Origin: Microbacterium sp. 18062 | Lineage (GTDB): Bacteria > Actinomycetota > Actinomycetes > Actinomycetales > Microbacteriaceae | Length of the DNA: 64,000 bases | Reading direction: 5' to 3' | Assembly (NCBI RefSeq): GCF_902706225.1 | Contig: NZ_CACSKB010000002.1 | Span: 1-64,000, forward strand | Shown here: in pieces, positions 32,081-40,200 of the stretch | Numbering within the stretch: the stretch's first letter is position 1 | Layout of the letters: every line of letters starts with the position of its first letter | Program-made: the position numbers and the translations under genes | Notes under the pieces: model-generated | Told to the model about the DNA's origin: nothing | Database searches by the model: none | Seen by the model: only the letters and a program-made list of their open reading frames with translations

Positions 32081-33916
32081 ATGAAGACGTCGATCGCGAC
32101 CGTGTGCCTGAGCGGGACCCTCGCCGAGAAGCTGAGGGCGAGCGCCGCCGCGGGCTTCGACGGCGTCGAGATCTTCGAGCCCGACCTGGTCGCGGCGCCG
32201 GAGAGTCCGCAGGAGCTGCGGGCACTCGCCGCGCGCCTCGGCCTCACGATCGATCTGTATCAGCCGATGCGCGACGTCGAGGGCGTCGACGAGGAGACCT
32301 TCGGCGAGGTGCTGCGCCGGGCCGAGGCGAAGTTCGTCCTCATGAAGACGCTCGGCGCCGATCTCGTCCTCTGCTGCAGCAACGTGGCCACCGCGACGAT
32401 CGACGACGACGAGGTCAGCGCGGCCCAGCTGCGACGGCTCGGGGACATCGCCGCGCGATACGGCATCCGCATCGCCTATGAGGCGTTGGCGTGGGGCCGG
32501 TACGTGGACGACTACCGCCGTTCCTGGCGGATCGTGGAGCTCGCGGACCACCCGGCGGTCGGTGTGTGCCTCGACTCGTTCCACATCCTCTCCCGGGGAC
32601 ACGACCCGGCGGGGATCGAACGGATCCCCGCCGAGAAGATCTTCTTCCTGCAGCTCGCGGACGCGCCCACGCTGTCGATGGACGTGCTGTCGTGGAGTCG
32701 GCATCACCGGCTCTTCCCGGGGGAGGGGAGCTTCCCGCTCGGCGACCTCGTCGCCCACGTCGTCCGCACGGGATACGACGGCCCCTGGTCGCTCGAGGTC
32801 TTCAACGACACGTTCCGCCAGACGGATCCCGACCGCACCGCCGTGCACGCGCGCCGGTCACTGCGCCATCTGGAGGACGCCGTCGCGCGACGACTGGGGG
32901 CGCAGGCGCCAGCCTCGCTGACCGCGCTGACGGAGGCGGGCCAGCCGCGCGACATCGACTTCGTGGAGATCAAGGCCGAGGACACCTCGCAGGTCGAGGC
33001 GCTGCTCGAGCTGGCCGGCTTCGTGCCGCGGGGCCGTCACCGCACCAAGCCCGTGACGCTGTGGACATGCGGACGCGCCCGCGTCGTGCTCAACGAGCAG
33101 CACGCCCGGGGGCTGGCATCGCACCTCTCCGCGTTCGGGGTGGCGATCGACGACCCCGCCACCCTCACCGCGCGCGCAGACGAGCTCGGCACGCCGCGCG
33201 CGTACCGCCGGACGTATGCGACCGAGCAGTCGCTGGACGCAGCGCTCGCGCCGGACGGCACGGAGCTCTACTGGGCGGCGGATGCCCTCGACGAGCCGGC
33301 CTGGGTGCGCGAGTTCGAGCACGGCACGACGCGCGTCGCGGGGGCGGTGGACCGCGTCGACCACATCAGCCTGACGCTGCCGTGGCAGGTCATCGAGGAG
33401 TCGGTGCTGTTCTACCGGTCGGTGCTGGGCCTCAGCGTCACCGGAACGACCGATGTGCCGGGCCCGCAGGGACTCATGCGCAGCCGGGTCATGAGCAGCA
33501 CGGACCGGTCGGTGCGGCTGCCGCTCAACGTGGCGCCGCCCGCGACGGTCGAGCGTGGTCATGCGGCCGGGCTCGCCCAGCACGTCGCGTTCGCCTGCTC
33601 CGGGATCGAGGATCTCGCGCGCGCGGCCCGGGTGCGCGGTCTCGACGTGCTCCCGATGCCCGACAACTATTACGACGACCTCGCCGCGCGGTTCCCCCTC
33701 CCGCCCGAGCGGCTCGCGCTCCTGCGGGAGCTCGATCTGGCCTACGACCGCGACGAGGCGGGCGAGTACCTGCACTTCTACACCCGCACGGTCGGCGAGG
33801 TGTTCTTCGAGTTCGTCGAGCGCCGCGGCGGCTACGACGGCTTCGGCGCGGGCAGCGCGCCGGTGCGGCTGACAGCGCAGGGGGCGGGCGTCCGGCCTGG
33901 TAGCGTGCGCTCGTGA
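32081..33916 (+). CDS. qsuB: 3-dehydroshikimate dehydratase fused to an HPPD-like domain (QsuB-type)
   Basis: A 611-residue two-domain enzyme converting 3-dehydroshikimate to protocatechuate. The N-terminal TIM barrel (about 1-280) carries the metal ligands E134 (YEALAW), D165 (CLDSFH), Q191 (FLQLAD) and E239 (LEVFND), at the same numbers as known bacterial dehydroshikimate dehydratases of this family. The C-terminal half (about 300-595) is an HPPD/VOC domain that keeps a His-His-Glu set (DHISLTL, QHVAFAC, FFEFVER). This fused layout is that of QsuB/QuiC1. The gene starts right after a palindromic operator, and its stop overlaps aroQ by four bases. Confidence 0.92.
   Translation: MKTSIATVCLSGTLAEKLRASAAAGFDGVEIFEPDLVAAPESPQELRALAARLGLTIDLYQPMRDVEGVDEETFGEVLRRAEAKFVLMKTLGADLVLCCSNVATATIDDDEVSAAQLRRLGDIAARYGIRIAYEALAWGRYVDDYRRSWRIVELADHPAVGVCLDSFHILSRGHDPAGIERIPAEKIFFLQLADAPTLSMDVLSWSRHHRLFPGEGSFPLGDLVAHVVRTGYDGPWSLEVFNDTFRQTDPDRTAVHARRSLRHLEDAVARRLGAQAPASLTALTEAGQPRDIDFVEIKAEDTSQVEALLELAGFVPRGRHRTKPVTLWTCGRARVVLNEQHARGLASHLSAFGVAIDDPATLTARADELGTPRAYRRTYATEQSLDAALAPDGTELYWAADALDEPAWVREFEHGTTRVAGAVDRVDHISLTLPWQVIEESVLFYRSVLGLSVTGTTDVPGPQGLMRSRVMSSTDRSVRLPLNVAPPATVERGHAAGLAQHVAFACSGIEDLARAARVRGLDVLPMPDNYYDDLAARFPLPPERLALLRELDLAYDRDEAGEYLHFYTRTVGEVFFEFVERRGGYDGFGAGSAPVRLTAQGAGVRPGSVRS
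33901..33906 (+). promoter_or_regulatory. Candidate internal -10 element for aroQ (TAGCGT), leaderless
   Basis: TAGCGT, identical to the element before ruvC, lies six bases before the aroQ GTG inside the 3' end of the dehydratase gene. It could keep aroQ expressed when the catabolic promoter is repressed. Confidence 0.4.
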
Positions 33917-34368
33917 GCTCCCACCGCATCCTCCTGGTCAACGGCCCGAACCTGAACCTCCTGGGCACCCGCGAGCCCGGGATCTACGGCACTGGCACGC
34001 TCGCCGACGCGGAGCGCCTCGTCGAGGAGACCGCCGGCGCGCACGGCTTCGAGGTGCGCGCCGTGCAGAGCAACCACGAGGGCGTGCTCCTCGACGCGAT
34101 CCACGCCGCTCGGGAGGACTGCGCAGGCATCGTGATCAACCCGGGCGGGCTCACCCACACCTCGGTCGTGCTGCGCGACGCCCTCAGCGGTGTCGGCCTG
34201 CCGGTCGCCGAGGTGCACATCTCCGACGTGTACGCGCGGGAGGATTTCCGCCACCACTCGTACGTCCGCGACGTCGCGGACGTGCACGTGATCGGCGAGG
34301 GCATCCCCGGCTACGGCGTCGCCGTGGAGCGCCTCATCCGCGTCATCGCCGGCCACGCCGACGGCTGA
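33913..34368 (+). CDS. aroQ: 3-dehydroquinate dehydratase, type II
   Basis: A 151-residue dodecameric enzyme converting 3-dehydroquinate to 3-dehydroshikimate. Motifs: [20 protein letters not shown] with the catalytic Tyr, the lid Arg, [36 protein letters not shown]. The type II enzyme can serve both biosynthesis and quinate catabolism, and its position supports both: it follows qsuB with a four-base overlap and precedes efp and nusB, its ancestral actinobacterial neighbours. The usual HISN is HISD here. Confidence 0.95.
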   Translation: MSSHRILLVNGPNLNLLGTREPGIYGTGTLADAERLVEETAGAHGFEVRAVQSNHEGVLLDAIHAAREDCAGIVINPGGLTHTSVVLRDALSGVGLPVAEVHISDVYAREDFRHHSYVRDVADVHVIGEGIPGYGVAVERLIRVIAGHADG

Positions 34369-34391
34369 CCCCGCGCGCCGCCCCCGCGGAC

Positions 34392-34397
34392 TAGAAT
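34392..34397 (+). promoter_or_regulatory. Candidate -10 element for efp-nusB (TAGAAT)
   Basis: TAGAAT lies 53 bases before the efp ATG and 23 bases after the aroQ stop. Confidence 0.5.
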
Positions 34398-34450
34398 CGG
34401 TGCTCGGGCCGTACGGACCCGACCGCAGACGAAACGGAAAACTCGACACC

Positions 34451-35011
34451 ATGGCATCCACCGCAGACATCAAGAACGGCGTCGTCCTCAGCATCGACGG
34501 GCAGCTCTGGAGCGTCGTGGAGTTCCAGCACGTCAAGCCGGGCAAGGGCGGCGCGTTCGTGCGCACGAAGCTCAAGAACGTGATGACCGGCAAGGTCGTC
34601 GACAAGACCTTCAACGCCGGTGCCAAGGTCGAGATCGAGAACGTCGACCGCCGCGACTTCACCTACCTCTACAACGACGGCGAGGGCTTCGTCTTCATGG
34701 ACGTCGCCGACTACGACCAGCTCACCGTGCAGGCCGCCACCGTCGGCGACAGCGCGAACTTCCTGCTCGAGAACCAGCAGGTGCAGATCGCCCTCAACAA
34801 CGGCAACCCGCTGTACATCGAGCTTCCGGCATCCGTCGTGCTCGAGGTCACCTACACCGAACCGGGTCTGCAGGGCGACCGCTCCTCGGCCGGCACGAAG
34901 CCCGCCACGCTCGAGACCGGGTACGAGATCCAGGTGCCCCTGTTCCTCGAGACCGGCACGAAGGTCAAGGTCGACACCCGCACGGGCGACTACCTCGGCC
35001 GCATCAGCTGA
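34451..35011 (+). CDS. efp: Elongation factor P
   Basis: A 186-residue three-domain, tRNA-shaped factor that relieves ribosome stalling at consecutive prolines. It shows [18 protein letters not shown] and the tip loop [17 protein letters not shown] with the lysine at the modification position, then the C-terminal OB fold ending [13 protein letters not shown]. Actinobacterial EF-P normally functions with an unmodified lysine in a Pro-rigidified loop (KPGKGGA), consistent with this sequence. The frame is open upstream; the ATG matches the family start. nusB follows after 17 bases. Confidence 0.96.
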   Translation: MASTADIKNGVVLSIDGQLWSVVEFQHVKPGKGGAFVRTKLKNVMTGKVVDKTFNAGAKVEIENVDRRDFTYLYNDGEGFVFMDVADYDQLTVQAATVGDSANFLLENQQVQIALNNGNPLYIELPASVVLEVTYTEPGLQGDRSSAGTKPATLETGYEIQVPLFLETGTKVKVDTRTGDYLGRIS

Positions 35012-35028
35012 GGCGACCGAGCCCACAC

Positions 35029-35439
35029 ATGAGTGCCCGCAGTAAGGCGCGCAAGCGCGCCCTCGACATCCTCTTCCAGGCCGATGTGCGTGGCGACGAC
35101 GTCGCCGTTATCCTCGCGGCCGAGGCGCAGCGCGCGGTGAGCGAGCCCGCGCGGCAGGCTTCCTGGCTGTACGCCCGCGACATCGTAGACGGCGTGATCG
35201 ACCACCGCGACGAGATCGACGAGCAGATCGTCACCCACGCGCGGGACTGGAAGCTGGAGCGGATGCCGGCCGTCGATCGCGCGGTCCTCCGCATCGGCGT
35301 GTGGGAGGCGCTCTACAACGACGAGGTGCCGGTGGCCGTCGCGATCGACGAGGCGGTGGAGCTCGCCAAGGAGTTCTCCACCGACGAGGCGGGCGCCTTC
35401 GTGCACGGCGTCCTCGCCCGGATCGCGCGCTCCGGCTGA
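35029..35439 (+). CDS. nusB: Transcription antitermination factor NusB
   Basis: A 136-residue all-helical RNA-binding protein that, with NusE, binds boxA of rRNA leaders. It opens SARSKARKRALDILFQADVRG and has WKLERMPAVDRAVLRIGVWEAL and VAIDEAVELAKEFSTDEAGAFVHGVL, the family core. It follows efp, its standard neighbour. Confidence 0.95.
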   Translation: MSARSKARKRALDILFQADVRGDDVAVILAAEAQRAVSEPARQASWLYARDIVDGVIDHRDEIDEQIVTHARDWKLERMPAVDRAVLRIGVWEALYNDEVPVAVAIDEAVELAKEFSTDEAGAFVHGVLARIARSG

Positions 35440-35517
35440 TCCGGGAGTCCTCGCGCCCGCGATCGCCCCGCCGGGGTATGCACGGCGACGTTCGCTCGAC
35501 ACTCAGCACCCGCTGCC

Positions 35518-35523
35518 TAGACT
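35518..35523 (+). promoter_or_regulatory. Candidate -10 element for the MBL-Rieske gene (TAGACT)
   Basis: TAGACT is three bases before an in-frame ATG and 21 bases before the preferred ATG at 35545, which has GGAAAGGA as ribosome binding site. Confidence 0.4.
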
Positions 35524-35544
35524 CGGATGCGGAAAGGACCCCTC

Positions 35545-37122
35545 ATGCGCATCACGGGCCTCGGACACGCGGGCATGTTCATCGAGACCGCGGGCGGCAG
35601 CATCCTCTGCGACCCCGTCGTCGGTCCGTCCTTCTTCGGATCGTGGTTCCCGTTCCCGGACAACCGCGGACTCGACTGGGAGCGTTTCGGCGCGGCGGAC
35701 TTCCTGTACGTCTCGCACCGGCACCGCGACCACTTCGACCCGCGCCTGCTCGATCGCTACGTGCGCAAGGACATCCCGGTGCTCTTGCCCGACTACCCGA
35801 CAGACGATCTCGAGAAAGACCTGCGCGCTCTCGGCTACGAGAACATCGTCCACACCGAGGCCGGCGTGCCGATCGAGCACAATGGCGTGCGGATCATGGT
35901 GACCCCGCTGCGCGCGCCGAGCGACGGTCCGATCGGGGACTCGTCGCTGAGCGTCGACGACGGCACCGCGTCGGTGCTGAACCAGAACGACTCGCATCCC
36001 CTCGATCTCGAGCGGCTGCTGTCCTTCGGGAGGCCGGACGCCTACTTCACCCAGGTCTCGGGAGCGATCTGGTGGCCCATGGTCTACGACCTGCCTCAGG
36101 ACGCGAAGCAGAGCTTCGCGCGCCTCAAGCGTGAGGCGCAGAACAAGCGCGCTCTCTACTACATCGACAAGGTGGCGGCCGAGCACGTGTTCCCGATGGC
36201 GGGTCCGCCCATGTTCCTGCGCGACGAGCTGTTCCGTTACAACGGAACGGGCCTCAACGACGACTCGATCTTCACGGATCAGGCGCAGTTCCTCGCCCAC
36301 ATGGCGGAGCGGTCGCCCGACCAGAAGGGACATCTGTTCCTGCCCGGGACGCAGGTCGAGCTGAACCATGGTGAGCTCGTCGTGTCGCAGACGCTCTACA
36401 CGGATGCCGAGATCGACCGCATCTTCTCGGACAAGTGGGCATATCTCGAGCAGCAGCGGGCCGGCCGTCAGGATGAGATCGCCGCGGAGGTGTCGCGTCG
36501 CGCGCCGGTGCTGGAGCCTGCGGAGATCCTCGCCGCGCTCAAGGATTGGTGGGAGCCGCTGTTGCGTCGCGCACGCACGATCCGCAACGGCGTGGGCGGC
36601 AACGTGCGCTTCCGGATCGGTGAGCTGGACATGGTGGTCGACTTCCCGAAGGCGAAGGTGCGCGAGTACGCCGGGGAGGAGTGCGTCTACTGGTACACGA
36701 TCCCCGCCGACCTCGTCTCGACGAACATCGCCGACCACGAGATCGACTGGTCGAACTCGATCTTCCTGTCGATGCAGTTCGAGGTCGGTCGCAGCGGCAA
36801 GTTCAACGAGTTCCTCACGACCTTCCTGAAGTGCCTGTCACGGGACCGCATCGAGTACGTCGAGAACTGGTACGCCGAGCAGTCCGACCAGACCGAGGAC
36901 ACCGAGATCGGGGAGTGGGTCGTGCAGCGTCGTTGCCCGCACCTGCGGGCCGACCTCTCGAAGACCGGCAAGATCGAGGACGGCGTGCTCACCTGCAGTC
37001 TGCACGACTGGAAGTGGGATCTCGCCTCCGGCCGCTGCCTCACGACCCAGGGGCACCCGATCCGGTCCTACCGCGTGGACGAGGCCGTGCGCACGAGCGA
37101 GGACGCCGCCGTCGGGGCATGA
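35545..37122 (+). CDS. Metallo-beta-lactamase fold hydrolase with C-terminal Rieske [2Fe-2S] domain
   Basis: A 525-residue cytosolic protein. The N-terminal UlaG-like metallo-beta-lactamase domain opens ITGLGHAGMFIETAGG and has the metal-binding H58-x-H60-x-D62-H63 (SHRHRDHFD). A long middle region follows. The C-terminal Rieske domain has C464-x-H466 and C484-x2-H487, both pairs complete. The combination is known from CMP-N-acetylneuraminate hydroxylase relatives and uncharacterized bacterial homologues; the substrate here is unknown. It is monocistronic, ends 16 bases before the iron box of the next operon, and is not obviously part of it. Confidence 0.82.
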   Translation: MRITGLGHAGMFIETAGGSILCDPVVGPSFFGSWFPFPDNRGLDWERFGAADFLYVSHRHRDHFDPRLLDRYVRKDIPVLLPDYPTDDLEKDLRALGYENIVHTEAGVPIEHNGVRIMVTPLRAPSDGPIGDSSLSVDDGTASVLNQNDSHPLDLERLLSFGRPDAYFTQVSGAIWWPMVYDLPQDAKQSFARLKREAQNKRALYYIDKVAAEHVFPMAGPPMFLRDELFRYNGTGLNDDSIFTDQAQFLAHMAERSPDQKGHLFLPGTQVELNHGELVVSQTLYTDAEIDRIFSDKWAYLEQQRAGRQDEIAAEVSRRAPVLEPAEILAALKDWWEPLLRRARTIRNGVGGNVRFRIGELDMVVDFPKAKVREYAGEECVYWYTIPADLVSTNIADHEIDWSNSIFLSMQFEVGRSGKFNEFLTTFLKCLSRDRIEYVENWYAEQSDQTEDTEIGEWVVQRRCPHLRADLSKTGKIEDGVLTCSLHDWKWDLASGRCLTTQGHPIRSYRVDEAVRTSEDAAVGA

Positions 37123-37138
37123 GCATGCCACTCGACTC

Positions 37139-37158
37139 TTAGGTAAGGCTGCCCTTAA
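37139..37158. promoter_or_regulatory. DtxR/IdeR-type iron box before the glutamate synthase-like operon
   Basis: TTAGGTAAGGCTGCCCTTAA matches the 19-base DtxR/IdeR consensus in about 15 positions, with the left half (TTAGGTNAGGCT) almost perfect. TAACAT (37156-37161) at its right edge fits a -10 element, so iron-loaded repressor would block transcription. The gene starts 109 bases downstream. Confidence 0.7.
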
Positions 37159-37266
37159 CATGGGGATGTCGCGATCAGCAGACGCGGCATCCACTGACGC
37201 GGGGTCCCGCGCCCGCGCCCGGGCCGCCTCCGCTGCGCTCGGCACGTCCGGGACCCGGGAGCCTCC

Positions 37267-40200
37267 ATGCCGCACCACCGTCACGGTCTCTACGACCCCC
37301 GCCTCGAGAAGAGCGATTGCGGTGTCGGGTTCATCACCCGAAAGGACGGCGTGCAGAGCCACGAGGTCATCCTCCGTGGCGACGAGGCGCTGCGGGCCAT
37401 CCCGCATCGCGGCGGCATGTCCGCCGAGGGCGTCGGCGACGGAGCCGGGGTGAGCATCGACCTGTCGGTCGCGTTCTTCAGCGCGCTGACCGGCGAGGCC
37501 CTCGCCGCCGGCGGCTTCGGCGTCGGCAACTTCTTCCTGCCGGTCGACGACGCGCAGGACGCCGCCGCCCGCGCGATCGTCGACGAGGCGCTGCGAGTCG
37601 AGGGGCTCGAGGTGCTCCTCACGCGCGAGGTGCCCGTGGACGCGTCCGTGCTCCGGCCCGGTGCCGCGCACTACCAGCTGCCGATCGTGCAATGGGTGTT
37701 CCGCGGACCCGATGGGGCCGGCGATCGGCCGACGCTCGACCGCGCCGCGAACCGCGCGCTCCTGCGGATCGAGGCGGCGGCCTTCACGACGCCGGAGCTG
37801 GCCGGCCTCTACCCCCTCTCGCTCGGCGCGCGGACGCAGGTCCTGAAGGGGCGCCTGAACGCCGGCGAGGTGATCTCCTACTTCCGCGATCTCGGCGACC
37901 CGCGGCACGCGGTACGCTCCCTCTACTTCCACACGCGCTTCTCGACCAACACCGAGCCGCACCCGAGCATGGCCCAGCCGTTCCGGCTGATGGCGCACAA
38001 CGGCGAGCTCAACACCGACCGCAAGAACCGGATCTCGGACGAGGCCCTCGCCGGCGCCCGGCGGCGCCGGATCGTGCGACCGCCCGGGCAGTCGGACTCC
38101 AGCCGCCTCGACCAGACGCTGCAGAGCCGGCTGTTCGACGATGGTCTCGACCTGGTCGAGGCCGTCGTCTCGCTCATGCCGCCGGCATGGGAGAACGACG
38201 CATCGCTTCCGTCTGCCGTGCGCGACATGCTCGAGTACTTCTCCCTCTACGAGGAGAAGAACGACGGTCCCGCGGCGCTCATCTTCAGCGACGGCGACGT
38301 GATCGGCGCGCGTCTGGACCGCCTGGGCCTGCGGCCGCTGCGCACCGTGGAGACCGCCGACCACCTGATGGTCTCGTCGGAGGCCGGGCAGGTCGTGTTC
38401 CCCGACGACGAGGTCGTGCACCGCGGCCGCATCGAGGCGGGCGGCATGCTGTATCACGATCATCGCACCGGCCAGACGCTCCGCACGGCGCAGGCGCTCG
38501 CCGTCCTCGCCGCGCACCGCGACTACTCCGCGCTCCTCGACGCCGCACGGGTCGAGCTCGACTCGTTGCCCGCCCCGGAGTACTCCCGCACGACGTCGAC
38601 CCTCGGCTACGAGGGCGATCTGACGCTCGCCGGCAGGTACGTCGCCTATTCGCTCAACCAGGAGAGCTTCCGGTTCATGATGGACCCGATGCTCGCCGAC
38701 GGCACCGAGCGGATCAGCGCGATGGGCTACGGCAATGCCATCAACGCGCTCTCCGACCGCGAGGGCGGGATGGCGAAGTACTTCTCGCAGCGCTTCGCCC
38801 AGGTGACCAACCCGCCCCTCGACTCGATCCGCGAGGCGGACGGCATGAGCATGCGCGTCGCGCTCGGGGCCAAGCCCGACGGCGGGGCGGGGCACCGCAT
38901 GCAGATCGTGCTGTCCTCACCGATCCTCGGCCACCTCGACATGGTGCGCCTGCGCGAGCAGCGCCTCGTGCCGCTGCGCCGCTTCGACATGCTCTTCACG
39001 CCCGATGCCACGGATGCGGAGCGCAACGCCGCCGCCCTGGTGCGGGCCCTCGACACGCTCTGCGACGAGGTCGCGGCGTTCGCCGGGGAGGACGGCGGCA
39101 TCGCGGTGCTCAGCGACCGCGGCGTCTCCTGCGAGCGCGCTCCGCTCCCGCTGCTGCTCGCCGTCGCCGCCGTCTCGCAGCGGCTCATCGACGAGGGGCT
39201 CCGCCTGCGCATCTCGCTCGTCGCGGAAAGCGGTCAGCTGCCGTCGTCGCACCACATCGCCGCGGCCCTCGGGTTCGGCGCCTCGGCCGTCTACAGCCTC
39301 AGCGCGAGACTGCGCGCCGAGGAGAAGCATCCGGCCGCCGCGGCGCCCGCGGGGGAGTACACCGAGACAGATCGCGCCTTCGCCCGCTTCCGGAAGGCGG
39401 CGGAGAAGTCGCTCGCCAAGACGATGGGCCGCGTCGGGCTCTGCACCGTCGAGAGCTACATCGGCGGCGAGTTCTTCGAGCCGAACTACCTCGACACCGC
39501 GGATCCGGTGCTCGCACGCTGCTTCCCGCACATGGACGCCCCCGTCGGCGGGGTGGGGTTCTCCCGCATCGCATGGGCCGCCGCGCAGTGGCACGCCCGC
39601 GCGCTCGTGGTCGCCGGCGAGAGTGACGTCCCGCTGCTCGGACTGTTCAAGGAGCGCTCCGAGGGCGCCGGGCACTCGTTCGGCACCGCGGCGGTGCGCG
39701 GTTTCGCGCAGCTGACCGAGGAGTCCACGCCGTTCGGGCGGAGCGACGACGACGAGGCGCTGCGCAGACTGACACTCGGCCAGCTCGACGACGCGTTCGG
39801 TCTGACCGACGCCGCATACGCCCACACCGGGTTCACGGCGCTCACCCCCGCCCAGATCGACGAGTTCGCGATGACCGCGGGGTACCGGGAGTTCCTCGAG
39901 ACCACCCGCACCGAACGCGCTCTCCGGCCGGCCGCGCTCCGCGACGTGCTCGGGCTGCCGGCGGATGTCGCGGGGCTGCGCACGAGCGCCGAGTTCGGTG
40001 CCGAGCTCGCGCGCTTCTCGGAGACGGGCAACGACAGCATCCTCGTGCGGGGTCTGCGGATCGCGGAGGAGGACGGCGAGGTCTTCGTGGTCGAGCTCAC
40101 GGACGCCGCGTCGGCCGACGCCGCCCGCTATGCCGCCTTCGCCGAGTTCGTGGCGGGGCACGGCCCCGGCGGGCTGCGCCGCTGGAGGATCGACGCCGAC

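Noticed and set aside
29708..32848. A 1046-codon minus-strand frame spanning the transporter and dehydrogenase genes
   Set aside because: It runs in a different frame from both clear gene products, and its translation is Arg/Pro/His-rich without membrane segments.
37160..37453. Possible upstream small ORF in the leader of the glutamate synthase-like gene
   Set aside because: Translation is Arg/Ser/Ala-rich and overlaps the real gene in another frame; its start lies at the edge of the iron box and promoter.
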